From: JADFUS01 sp036653215
GTDB taxonomy: Bacteria > Bacteroidota > Bacteroidia > Bacteroidales > Rikenellaceae
Direction: 5' to 3'
Assembly (NCBI GenBank): GCA_036653215.1
Contig: JAVVUK010000039.1
Coordinates: 1 to 13,886 of the forward strand
Length of the DNA: 13,886 nucleotides
Positions 8,547-13,886 of the stretch are shown one piece after another; position 1 is the stretch's first letter, and every line of letters starts with the position of its first letter. The notes below the pieces were generated by a model that was not told where the DNA came from, made no database searches, and saw only the letters and a program-made list of their open reading frames with translations. The translations under genes were made by a program, and so were the position numbers.

Positions 8547-9573
8547 CTGTCTTTGTGTTTATCATTAGTTTAATCACAAAAATAGCATTTTCCTGTGTGT
8601 TTACCAAAGAGAAATTATTTGGGTAGTATAGCTCTAAGCGTTTAATGACATTTTGAAGTCCTATTCCGCTCTTTGACTCATGGATGTTACTGCTTATTTT
8701 GTTAGATGTAGTAAAATAAATCTTCCCTTCACTTGCCACAAGAGAAAGAGAGACAGCCTCTCCACCTGTTGTTTTCCCATGTTTAAAACAATTCTCAACA
8801 AGGGGCTGAAGCAGCATAGATGGGATTTTTATGTTTTTATCTGTCACCGAGCTCTCAAATGAGATGTTATCTTCATTTTCGGAACATAGTTTCTGAAATT
8901 CTATGAAGTTGGTAAGGTGTTCCACCTCTTGTTCTATATTCACAAATCCGCTGTTGTTGTCTAATATATATCTTAACATGGAAGAAAGTCTCATTATTGC
9001 CTCAGGAGAGTTTTTATCTTCAGTCACAGACATAGAATATATGTTATTGAGAGCGTTAAATAGGAAATGAGGATTTATCTGCATCTTCAGAAACCTAAGT
9101 TCCATTTCGTTTTTCTCGGCAAGCAGCTTCGTGTGAGCCTCGTTGTCGTCATAATCTCTGAGTGCAAGGGTTGTTATCGTAGATATGAAAACCGAATATA
9201 TCATAAGCACCGAGTTTTTGATTATTAGCTGGTGTGGCTTGTAGGGCTCATCAATACAAAAATAGGAGATTATCTTTATCTCTATGTGCCCTGTGATGTA
9301 AGAAATACCTCCTATGAGGATTATTATTAGTAACACATAATAAGCGAGTTGCTTTTTTTGAAGCAGCGACGTTAGGACCTTGTCGTTTACCACAAACGAG
9401 GTTACCATAGCAAATATCTCAAGAGCAGGCACAGATAATACGAGTTTCCAGTTATTACCCAACCATGGGATAAAAAGCACCGTATATAATAAAACCCATA
9501 CGAAAAAGGCAAACATCCGCCTCCTTCGGCGGTCTACCTGTTGTGGGGTATTGAGAAATAAGCTCCTAAACAT
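8539..9573 (-). CDS. Membrane sensor histidine kinase, LytS/YehU (His_kinase) type
   Basis: In this 344-residue protein the N-terminal part has about four transmembrane segments (roughly 20-37, 44-62, 76-95 and 119-138) after an Arg-rich stretch. A short coiled linker (about 142-163) leads to MQINPHFLFNALNNIYS with the phospho-accepting His169, the signature of the PF06580 kinases that pair with LytTR regulators. The ATPase part has an N-box (QPLVENCFKHG, 256-266) and a glycine motif (SGIGLQNVIKRLELYY, 302-317). There is no large extracellular sensor domain, so the signal is probably sensed in or near the membrane. The ATG at 9573 lies one base after a long perfect inverted repeat that also holds the probable promoter. 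The gene overlaps its response regulator by 8 bases. Confidence 0.95.
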   Translation of the reverse strand: MFRSLFLNTPQQVDRRRRRMFAFFVWVLLYTVLFIPWLGNNWKLVLSVPALEIFAMVTSFVVNDKVLTSLLQKKQLAYYVLLIIILIGGISYITGHIEIKIISYFCIDEPYKPHQLIIKNSVLMIYSVFISTITTLALRDYDDNEAHTKLLAEKNEMELRFLKMQINPHFLFNALNNIYSMSVTEDKNSPEAIMRLSSMLRYILDNNSGFVNIEQEVEHLTNFIEFQKLCSENEDNISFESSVTDKNIKIPSMLLQPLVENCFKHGKTTGGEAVSLSLVASEGKIYFTTSNKISSNIHESKSGIGLQNVIKRLELYYPNNFSLVNTQENAIFVIKLMINTKTDA

Positions 9574-9574
9574 A

Positions 9575-9617
9575 TATACCTATATTTGTAAATGAATAAT
9601 TTACAAATATAGGTATA
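9575..9617. repeat. Perfect 19-bp inverted repeat, operator-like, at the kinase operon start
   Basis: Left arm 9575-9593 and right arm 9599-9617 are exact reverse complements, separated by 5 bases (GAATA). The arm core is TATACCTATATTTGTAAAT. The repeat ends one base before the kinase ATG (on the minus strand) and each arm contains a TATATTTG box, one facing each way. No T tract follows on the minus strand, so it is not a normal terminator. It could be a binding site for a dimeric regulator, or an mRNA hairpin that hides the translation start in read-through transcripts from sod. Confidence 0.8.
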
Positions 9618-9635
9618 ATATTTAATAAGTTTAAA
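9604..9635 (-). promoter_or_regulatory. Probable promoter of the kinase-regulator-TPR operon
   Basis: On the minus strand TATATTTG (9611-9604) is a perfect -7 box. TTTA (9635-9632) sits 20 bases upstream as a one-mismatch -33 box. Transcription would start around 9598, within the inverted repeat, leaving a leader of about 25 bases that lacks most of the upstream arm. Confidence 0.55.
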
Positions 9636-9642
9636 CAACTTC

Positions 9643-10317
9643 TTAATATCTATCACTCACCTTCTTCCAATCGACAATCTCCCATAATTTAGTAAGATGG
9701 TCGGCACGGCGATTTTGGTAATCGAGATAATAGGCGTGTTCCCAAACGTCAAATGTCAATAGGGGTGTAAATCCTTTAGTTATAGGGTTCTCAGCGTTAA
9801 ATCCTTTTACTATTGAGAGCTTACCTCGTCCGTCTTTTACAAGCCACACCCATCCGGAGCCAAATAGTCCAACCCCTGCTGCTACAAATTCTTTTTTAAA
9901 ATTCTCTAATGAGCCCCATGTGTTATCTATCTCTGCCAATAATTTTTTTGAAGGCTCCTTCTGTGCTGTATGCGCATTTGCGAAAGTGTTAAAATAAAAT
10001 ATGTGGTTCCACGCTTGTGCTGCATTATTGAATATCGCACCAGCAGATTTCTTTACTATGTCTTCTAACTCTGCATTTTCAAATTCGGTATCTTTTATTA
10101 GGGAGTTGAGGTTGTTTATATATGTTTGCAGGTGTTTGCCATAGTGGAAGTTAATAGTCTCCTCGCTAATTGAAGGAGCAAGAGCATCTGTGGCATACTC
10201 TAATTGCGGCATCTCAAATGTTTTCATCGTCTTTTCGTTTTTAATTTGTCTTTCTGTCGATGTATTACCCCACATGGTTAGAGATAACAACACGAAAGTT
10301 AATAATATTTTTCTCAT
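9643..10317 (-). CDS. sod: Fe-type/cambialistic superoxide dismutase with signal-like N-terminus
   Basis: This 224-residue enzyme dismutates superoxide. Metal ligands are His58 (INFHYGKH), His105 (QAWNHIFYF), Asp190 and His194 (FDVWEHAYYLDY). Gln101 in NNAAQAWNH is the glutamine position of Fe-type enzymes; relatives from Bacteroides and Porphyromonas work with Fe or Mn. The core from MKTFEMPQLEYA onward (Met31, ATG at 10227) has the normal length of about 194 residues. The ATG at 10317 adds 30 residues beginning MRKILLTFVLLSLTMWGN, a positively charged plus hydrophobic segment that looks like a signal peptide, although no clear cleavage motif is visible. I prefer this start because it overlaps the bacterioferritin stop by one base (TAATG). 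If right, the enzyme works in the periplasm rather than the cytoplasm. Confidence 0.9.
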   Translation of the reverse strand: MRKILLTFVLLSLTMWGNTSTERQIKNEKTMKTFEMPQLEYATDALAPSISEETINFHYGKHLQTYINNLNSLIKDTEFENAELEDIVKKSAGAIFNNAAQAWNHIFYFNTFANAHTAQKEPSKKLLAEIDNTWGSLENFKKEFVAAGVGLFGSGWVWLVKDGRGKLSIVKGFNAENPITKGFTPLLTFDVWEHAYYLDYQNRRADHLTKLWEIVDWKKVSDRY

Positions 10318-10820
10318 TATTGACTAATGTTACCGATACTCACGCTTTTACTACGCTCTAACGATTGTAGAGCGAGGTAGTTATCTCCAAAGTTCTTCAT
10401 GTTTTCAGACTCTATTTCAAATTGGTCTAAGTGAAGTTCCTCCTCCTCCACAAGTCTCTCAAATAGCTTCTTAGACATAGAATCTGCCTGTGTGGCGCAC
10501 TCATTTGCCCATAAGTTATATTCGAGTACACTTTCTGCCTCCATTCCTATGGCCAAAGATAACATATCTTTCACATCATGTATCTTTTTCACAGGTGTGG
10601 CAGCTACAATTTCAGGCTCTCCTTTGAGAAAAAGAATACGCTCCGCAAGATGTTCCACGTGCAACATCTCTTGTATCGCTGTGCGTTTAAATAGAGATGA
10701 TAGGAGGTCATAGCCTAAGTCGTTTAGTCGGAAGTGGAAATACATATATTGATGTACTGCGGATAATTCATCAGCTATTGCTTTGTTTAATAGCTCGATA
10801 CTTTTTTCTTTTGTTTTCAT
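10317..10820 (-). CDS. bfr: Bacterioferritin-like ferroxidase/iron-storage protein
   Basis: This 167-residue four-helix protein has all di-iron ligands at the numbering of Escherichia coli bacterioferritin: Glu18 (ADELSAVHQY), Glu51 and His54 (QEMLHVEHLAERI), Glu94 (GMEAES), Glu127 and His130 (EEEELHLDQ). Met52, the position that binds heme between subunits in bacterioferritin, is also conserved. The protein should oxidise Fe(II) and store it in a 24-subunit shell, lowering Fenton chemistry. I use the ATG at 10820 (MKTKEKSIELLNKAI). An in-frame TTG 45 bases upstream would add residues not found in the family. The stop overlaps the superoxide dismutase ATG by one base, making a compact iron/superoxide defence pair. 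It could also be named ferritin-like; heme binding is inferred. Confidence 0.9.
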   Translation of the reverse strand: MKTKEKSIELLNKAIADELSAVHQYMYFHFRLNDLGYDLLSSLFKRTAIQEMLHVEHLAERILFLKGEPEIVAATPVKKIHDVKDMLSLAIGMEAESVLEYNLWANECATQADSMSKKLFERLVEEEELHLDQFEIESENMKNFGDNYLALQSLERSKSVSIGNISQ

Positions 10821-10853
10821 ATTTTTTTTATTTCCACACCACACAAAAAGTGC

Positions 10854-10891
10854 CAAATATTTCAAACCAGAATCTTAGGACGCTGAGCGTC
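10854..10891 (-). promoter_or_regulatory. Candidate bfr-sod promoter with overlapping palindrome
   Basis: On the minus strand AATATTTG (10861-10854) is one base from the -7 consensus and lies about 34 bases before the bfr ATG. No TTTG box stands at the expected distance. Instead that position is covered by the palindrome GACGCT-G-AGCGTC (10879-10891), the most GC-rich motif of the gap. This would fit an activator- or repressor-controlled promoter, but the regulator is unknown. Confidence 0.35.
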
Positions 10892-11080
10892 TCTTATTTA
10901 CAATCACTTCGAGAAACGAATGTCTCTCGTTAAAAGTTGTTTGTGTTCCTTGTCTTACAAGAAATGGACGATTTTTATTTTTTACACTTAACCGAGTGAT
11001 TAGATGGCAATTTCTAATTGCCAAAATCGACAATAGCTATCGGCTGTAATTAAAAAAACTTCTAAAAAATAGCAAACATT
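10892..11080. other. Non-coding gap between bfr promoter and tRNA-Val terminator
   Basis: No plausible gene lies here on either strand. It is AT-rich and holds three small inverted repeats. Alternative stems occur at 10910-10931 (CGAGA/TCTCG or AACGA/TCGTT), an imperfect one at 10946-10963 around CTTGT/ACAAG, and a perfect 8-bp one at 11005-11023. I see no consensus promoter inside, so a small RNA is possible but unsupported. Confidence 0.4.
11005..11023. repeat. Perfect 8-bp inverted repeat
   Basis: TGGCAATT (11005-11012), loop TCT, AATTGCCA (11016-11023). Neither strand has a T tract directly after it, so it is not an obvious terminator. It may be a regulator-binding site or a stem in an untranslated RNA. 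Confidence 0.45.
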
Positions 11081-11111
11081 AAAAAAGCCACACTTTAAAA
11101 GTGCGGCTTTT
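11081..11111 (-). terminator. Intrinsic terminator after tRNA-Val
   Basis: On the minus strand GCCGCACTTT pairs with AAGTGTGGC (one G-U pair, tiny AT loop), extended by A-T pairs on both sides, and is followed by a run of T (11086-11081). It lies 13 bases after the tRNA 3' end. The plus-strand version has a mismatch and a shorter T run, so minus is the working direction. Confidence 0.8.
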
Positions 11112-11123
11112 CTTGTTTCGTTG

Positions 11124-11198
11124 TGGGAGCAGAGGGGTTCGAACCCCCGACCCTCTGCTTGTAAGGCAGATGCTCTGAACCAGCTGAGCTATGCTCCC
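11124..11198 (-). tRNA. tRNA-Val (anticodon TAC)
   Basis: The minus strand folds into a complete cloverleaf. The acceptor is GGGAGCA / TGCTCCC and the discriminator A is at 11124. The D arm is GCTC...GAGC, the anticodon stem is TCTGC / GCAGA around loop CTTACAA (anticodon TAC), and the T loop is TTCGAAC. CCA is not encoded: the next bases on the minus strand read CAA. The gene is divergent from dxs, with its own promoter and terminator. Confidence 0.97.
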
Positions 11199-11214
11199 TT
11201 TCGGATAACGAGTG

Positions 11215-11246
11215 CAAATATAGATGCTTTTTTTGAAACCACCAAA
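11215..11246 (-). promoter_or_regulatory. Promoter of tRNA-Val
   Basis: On the minus strand TTTG (11246-11243), 20 bases, then TATATTTG (11222-11215). Both boxes are perfect and the start would be about 10 bases before the tRNA 5' end. Confidence 0.8.
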
Positions 11247-11303
11247 TAAAAAAATGATTTTTTTTCATTAACACCTTTTTTTATCTTTTATAGAGATAAA
11301 AAG

Positions 11304-13172
11304 ATTATATTATATAAATATTTAGATAATATAAATTCCCCTGACGATTTAAAGAAACTCACAATCGATGAGTTACCTCAATATTGTGATGAGATACGTC
11401 ATTTCATAATAGAACAATTATCGTCAAACCCTGGTCATCTCGGTTCAAGCCTTGGTGCTGTTGAGCTTGCTGTGGCTATACATTACGTCTACGATACTCC
11501 TTTTGACAATCTCATTTGGGATGTGGGACACCAAGCTTATGCCCATAAGATAATCACAGGTCGTCGTGACATCTTTAACACAAATCGTAAATTAAACGGT
11601 ATCAGTGGCTTTCCTCGTCGTTGCGAGAGTGAATACGATGCTTTCAGCGGAGGGCACGCCTCTGTCTCTGTGTCGGCAGCTCTTGGTATGGATGTGGCAA
11701 ACCACCTCGCTAAGGGAAAAAAGAAAAATGTAGCTGTTATAGGCGATGGATCGTTAACTGGAGGACTTGCCTTTGAGGGGATGAATAATGCTGGAGTGTT
11801 AGCCGAAGATCTGTTGGTTATCCTTAACGACAACGACATGAGCATAGACCCTAATGTGGGAGCTTTAAAAGACTATTTATTGCAAATTTCCATATCTCCA
11901 CATTATAACAAAGCAAAACAATATATAAAAAGACAACTTAAAAAGATCCCTCATGCGAGTTCCTTTGTGAATAAGCTATTTACGGGGTTAAAATCGTTCT
12001 TCTTTAAAAGTGGTAACTTGTTTGAAGCACTAAGCTTCCGTTATTTTGGCACTGTGGATGGTCACGATGTCAAAAACTTGGTTTATGTACTTCGTGATAT
12101 GCGTCAAATTCCAAAGGCTAAGTTGCTTCATGTGTTAACCAAGAAAGGAAAAGGGTATGAGCCTGCCGAAGAGAGTCAGACGACATGGCACGCACCAGGG
12201 AAGTTCGACTATGAAACAGGAAAACGCAATAGCGTGCCGACAGAGAGTCTCAAATATCAAGATGTATTTGGTAAAACTTTAGTAGAGCTTGCTAAGATGA
12301 ACGACAAGATAGTGGGTGTCACTCCTGCTATGCCATCTGGCTGTTCTATGATATTTATGCAACGAGAGATCCCAGACCGTGTCTTTGACGTTGGCATTGC
12401 TGAGGGTCATGCTGTCACCTTCTCTGGAGGTATGGCAACACAGGGACTACACCCATTCTGCAACATATATTCTTCATTTATGCAAAGGGCATATGACAAT
12501 GTGATCCACGACATAATTCTACAAGGCGTAGATGTCACTCTTTGTCTTGATAGGGCAGGTGTTGTCGGTGAAGACGGAGCAACACATCACGGAGTTTTCG
12601 ACATCTCTTATTTCCGTTGTGTGCCTCATATAACCATAGCCTCCCCTATGAACGAACAAGAGCTTCGAAATATGATGTATAGCTCTCAATTAGGCTCTAA
12701 AGGGGCTTATTTGATACGTTATCCTCGTGGCTGTGGTGCTATGGGTAAAAATTGGCAAACAGAATTTCAAGAGATCCCAACAGGACGTAGTCGTGTTGTT
12801 AGTGAGGGCACAGATATAGCACTTCTCACATTTGGAGATATTGGTAATGTTGCAGCAAGGGCAGCTGCTCGTGCTTCGGAGGTTGGCATATCTGTGAAAC
12901 ACGTAGATATGCGTTTTGTGAAGCCTCTTGATGAGGCTATGCTTCACGAAATCGGCACAACGTTTTCTAAGGTCATCACCGTTGAAGATGGCGTTCTAAA
13001 AGGAGGCTTTGGCTCTGCTATACTCGAATTTTTCAGTGACAACGGCTATTCTCCACGTGTTTGTAGGCTTGGCATCCCCGATAATTTTGTCCAACACGGC
13101 AAAATCAGCGAGTTAATGGCCATCTATGGTTATGATGAAGCAGGTATATATAAAGCACTTACGACTTTTTAG
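11304..13172 (+). CDS. dxs: 1-deoxy-D-xylulose-5-phosphate synthase with rare start codon
   Basis: This thiamine-diphosphate enzyme joins pyruvate and glyceraldehyde 3-phosphate to make DXP, the entry step of the MEP isoprenoid pathway, with branches to thiamine and pyridoxal. From the start chosen here it has 622 residues, the usual length. Visible sites are NPGHLGSSLG with catalytic His45, DVGHQAYAHKI, GDGSLTGG (cofactor Mg site, 147-149), LNDND, DGHD, IAEGHAVT with Glu367, and LDRAGVVGEDGATHHG. The homologous reading frame is open back to 11250. Between there and codon 57 (GTG at 11472) it has no ATG, GTG or TTG. Starting at 11472 would remove the catalytic His45. The family N-terminus (YKYLDNINSPDDL) begins at 11313, so ATT at 11304 or ATA at 11307 is the likely start. 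No clear promoter is seen; TATCTTTT at 11282 is a weak candidate. Confidence 0.95.
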   Translation: MILYKYLDNINSPDDLKKLTIDELPQYCDEIRHFIIEQLSSNPGHLGSSLGAVELAVAIHYVYDTPFDNLIWDVGHQAYAHKIITGRRDIFNTNRKLNGISGFPRRCESEYDAFSGGHASVSVSAALGMDVANHLAKGKKKNVAVIGDGSLTGGLAFEGMNNAGVLAEDLLVILNDNDMSIDPNVGALKDYLLQISISPHYNKAKQYIKRQLKKIPHASSFVNKLFTGLKSFFFKSGNLFEALSFRYFGTVDGHDVKNLVYVLRDMRQIPKAKLLHVLTKKGKGYEPAEESQTTWHAPGKFDYETGKRNSVPTESLKYQDVFGKTLVELAKMNDKIVGVTPAMPSGCSMIFMQREIPDRVFDVGIAEGHAVTFSGGMATQGLHPFCNIYSSFMQRAYDNVIHDIILQGVDVTLCLDRAGVVGEDGATHHGVFDISYFRCVPHITIASPMNEQELRNMMYSSQLGSKGAYLIRYPRGCGAMGKNWQTEFQEIPTGRSRVVSEGTDIALLTFGDIGNVAARAAARASEVGISVKHVDMRFVKPLDEAMLHEIGTTFSKVITVEDGVLKGGFGSAILEFFSDNGYSPRVCRLGIPDNFVQHGKISELMAIYGYDEAGIYKALTTF

Positions 13173-13216
13173 TTTATAAATCTGTTCTGTGCATTATGAA
13201 TTATGGATTTTATTAT

Positions 13217-13224
13217 TATCTTTG
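13217..13224 (+). promoter_or_regulatory. -7 box of the tRNA-Leu promoter
   Basis: TATCTTTG is a perfect -7 element ending 21 bases before the tRNA 5' end. The expected upstream TTTG is missing (TTATG lies about there), so the promoter is partial. dxs has no evident terminator before it, so read-through from dxs is also possible. Confidence 0.6.
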
Positions 13225-13245
13225 CACAGTTTTATTTGAGTCTAT

Positions 13246-13327
13246 GCCCGGATGGCGGAATTGGTAGACGCGTTGGTCTCAAACACCAATGAAGCAGTTC
13301 GTGCCGGTTCGATCCCGGCTCCGGGTA
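13246..13327 (+). tRNA. tRNA-Leu (anticodon CAA)
   Basis: The sequence folds as a class II tRNA. The acceptor is GCCCGGA / TCCGGGT with a terminal G-U pair. The anticodon stem is TTGGT / ACCAA around loop CTCAAAC (anticodon CAA, reading UUG). A long variable arm follows, then T arm CCGGTTCGATCCCGG and discriminator A. CCA is not encoded (the next bases are CAA). Its 3' half is a typical integration target for mobile elements, and a phage-like gene follows 322 bases later. Confidence 0.97.
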
Positions 13328-13330
13328 CAA

Positions 13331-13358
13331 ACCCTGCTGATTATCAGCAGGGTTTTTT
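13331..13358 (+). terminator. Intrinsic terminator after tRNA-Leu
   Basis: ACCCTGCTGA (13331-13340), loop TTA, TCAGCAGGGT (13344-13353) form a perfect 10-bp stem followed by more T to 13358. It begins four bases after the tRNA end. Confidence 0.95.
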
Positions 13359-13361
13359 GTT

Positions 13362-13382
13362 TGCAGAACCGAATGCAGAACC
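13362..13382 (+). repeat. Direct repeat TGCAGAACC x2
   Basis: TGCAGAACC occurs at 13362-13370 and again at 13374-13382, separated by GAA (12-base period). Closely spaced direct repeats just outside a tRNA resemble arm-type integrase-binding sites; this is inference only. Confidence 0.6.
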
Positions 13383-13406
13383 TTTTAAGGCATTTTCTTA
13401 AAAAGT

Positions 13407-13441
13407 GATAGCTCACCAATCCGTCGATTAAGTGAGCTATC
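13407..13441 (-). repeat. Perfect 10-bp inverted repeat, possible minus-strand terminator
   Basis: GATAGCTCAC (13407-13416) and GTGAGCTATC (13432-13441) are exact reverse complements with a 15-base loop. On the minus strand the stem is followed by ACTTTTTAAG, which would suit a terminator for a minus transcript coming from the element. The loop is long, so an operator or recombination site is an alternative. Confidence 0.5.
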
Positions 13442-13517
13442 TACATTTCTTTACCGCAAAGAAAAGAATTTGCACGTCAAAGATATGTGTTTTTTCTGAT
13501 TTCCTATTTTCATTTTA

Positions 13518-13548
13518 TTTGAGGTTTAATTTATTATGGTTATGTTTG
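13518..13548 (+). promoter_or_regulatory. Promoter of the phage-type repressor gene
   Basis: TTTG (13518-13521), exactly 19 bases, then TATGTTTG (13541-13548): a perfect match. Transcription from about 13555 would give a leader of roughly 95 bases before the ATG at 13649. Confidence 0.75.
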
Positions 13549-13648
13549 TATTGTTCTTCGTAATTGCAAAGGCAAAGACATAGCAATGTTGTGTATTATC
13601 CAGATTTTTACATAATAAATTTATGCAAAAATTAATAATATTTTATAT

Positions 13649-13886
13649 ATGTCTGTAAAACAACGACTTATAGAATTCATAAAATACCTAAAAATAGGTC
13701 AAGGAGCTTTTGAAAAAGAAGTTGGCTTGTCAAATGGGTATGTGAACAACATTAGAGTGTCTATTCAACCAGATAAATTACAGAAAATAGCTCTGCAATA
13801 CCCAATTCTTAATACAGGATGGTTAATGGTTGGTGAGGGTGAAATGCTAAAGCCAACTCCGAACACCTATAAAAACATAGCCTTTG
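13649..13886 (+). CDS. Phage-type HTH transcriptional repressor, N-terminal part
   Basis: The gene runs off the right edge; 79 codons are visible. The protein begins MSVKQRLIEFIKYLKIGQGA, followed by FEKEVGLSNGYVNNIR, a helix-turn-helix of the XRE/phage-repressor type, and then PDKLQKIALQYPILNTGWLM and GEGEMLK. This exact arrangement (short HTH, a phrase like LNTGWLMVGEGEML, then a linker) is typical of Bacteroidota prophage and conjugative-element regulators. Those usually end in a LexA-like S24 peptidase domain that inactivates the repressor after DNA damage. That second domain is not in view. It should control lysogeny or transfer of an element that probably begins after tRNA-Leu. The ATG at 13649 is preceded by a perfect promoter; no alternative start is needed. 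Confidence 0.85.
   Translation, partial: MSVKQRLIEFIKYLKIGQGAFEKEVGLSNGYVNNIRVSIQPDKLQKIALQYPILNTGWLMVGEGEMLKPTPNTYKNIAF

Larger units (their letters stand above)
13359..13648. other. Non-coding region between tRNA-Leu and a phage-type repressor; probable element end
   Basis: No convincing gene is seen here. It holds a 9-base direct repeat, a 10-bp inverted repeat, a minus-strand TATCTTTG box (13485-13478) without a -33 partner, and a perfect plus-strand promoter. The layout of tRNA, short repeats, then a phage-like regulator fits the left end of an integrated prophage or conjugative element. The second copy of the attachment core and an integrase are not in the window. Confidence 0.45.

Noticed and set aside
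9575..9617. Inverted repeat as the terminator of sod
   Set aside because: It is AT-rich, has no T tract after it on the minus strand, and abuts the next start codon.
10821..10865. Upstream TTG extension of bfr
   Set aside because: The extra 15 residues have no counterpart in the family, and the ATG at 10820 gives ligand numbering identical to Escherichia coli Bfr. The extension would also run over the probable promoter.
11472..13172. dxs starting at the GTG of 11472
   Set aside because: It would remove the first 56 residues, including the catalytic His of NPGHLG, although these residues are present and in frame upstream.
1..13886. CRISPR array, insertion sequence or defence system
   Set aside because: I found no regularly spaced repeats, no transposase motifs and no known defence genes in the window; the repeats present are isolated pairs.

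Overview
The window looks like a chromosomal segment of an AT-rich member of the Bacteroidota, most likely the order Bacteroidales. The proteins read like Bacteroidales versions of their families: an Fe-type/cambialistic superoxide dismutase, a 595-residue LepA and a LytTR two-component pair. Several intergenic regions carry the Bacteroidota vegetative promoter pattern (TTTG, 19-20 bases, TAnnTTTG). The two tRNA genes do not encode CCA. I cannot assign a genus.

Left block (1-4930, all minus strand) is probably one operon read right to left: a CPA2/Kef-type cation:proton antiporter, lepA, an arginase/agmatinase-family ureohydrolase, a small outer-membrane beta-barrel protein, and nfo (endonuclease IV), which runs off the left edge. 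The gaps are 47, 13, -4 and 3 bases. Next comes a single lipoprotein FKBP-type prolyl isomerase gene with a perfect promoter and its own terminator (4953-5815).

The middle block (5860-9573, minus) is a tightly overlapping three-gene unit: a LytS/YehU-type sensor kinase, a LytTR response regulator and a secreted multi-TPR protein. It starts at a perfect 19-bp inverted repeat that contains the likely promoter -7 box and ends one base before the kinase start codon. Upstream lies a bacterioferritin-superoxide dismutase pair (9643-10820, minus) joined by a TAATG overlap. The dismutase carries a signal-peptide-like N-terminus, which suggests export.

The right block holds tRNA-Val(TAC) on minus with its promoter and terminator, then divergent dxs on plus. 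All of dxs is intact by homology, yet it has no ATG, GTG or TTG at the expected start, so a rare start codon (ATT or ATA) is likely. tRNA-Leu(CAA) and a strong terminator follow. After a roughly 300-base region with a direct repeat, an inverted repeat and a perfect promoter, a phage-type HTH repressor gene begins and runs off the right edge. This suggests that an integrated element starts just after tRNA-Leu.

The main themes are envelope and ion homeostasis with translation-stress functions on the left, signalling in the middle, oxidative-stress defence next, isoprenoid precursor synthesis, and then a putative mobile-element boundary. I found no CRISPR array, no insertion sequence and no clearly novel multi-gene defence system.
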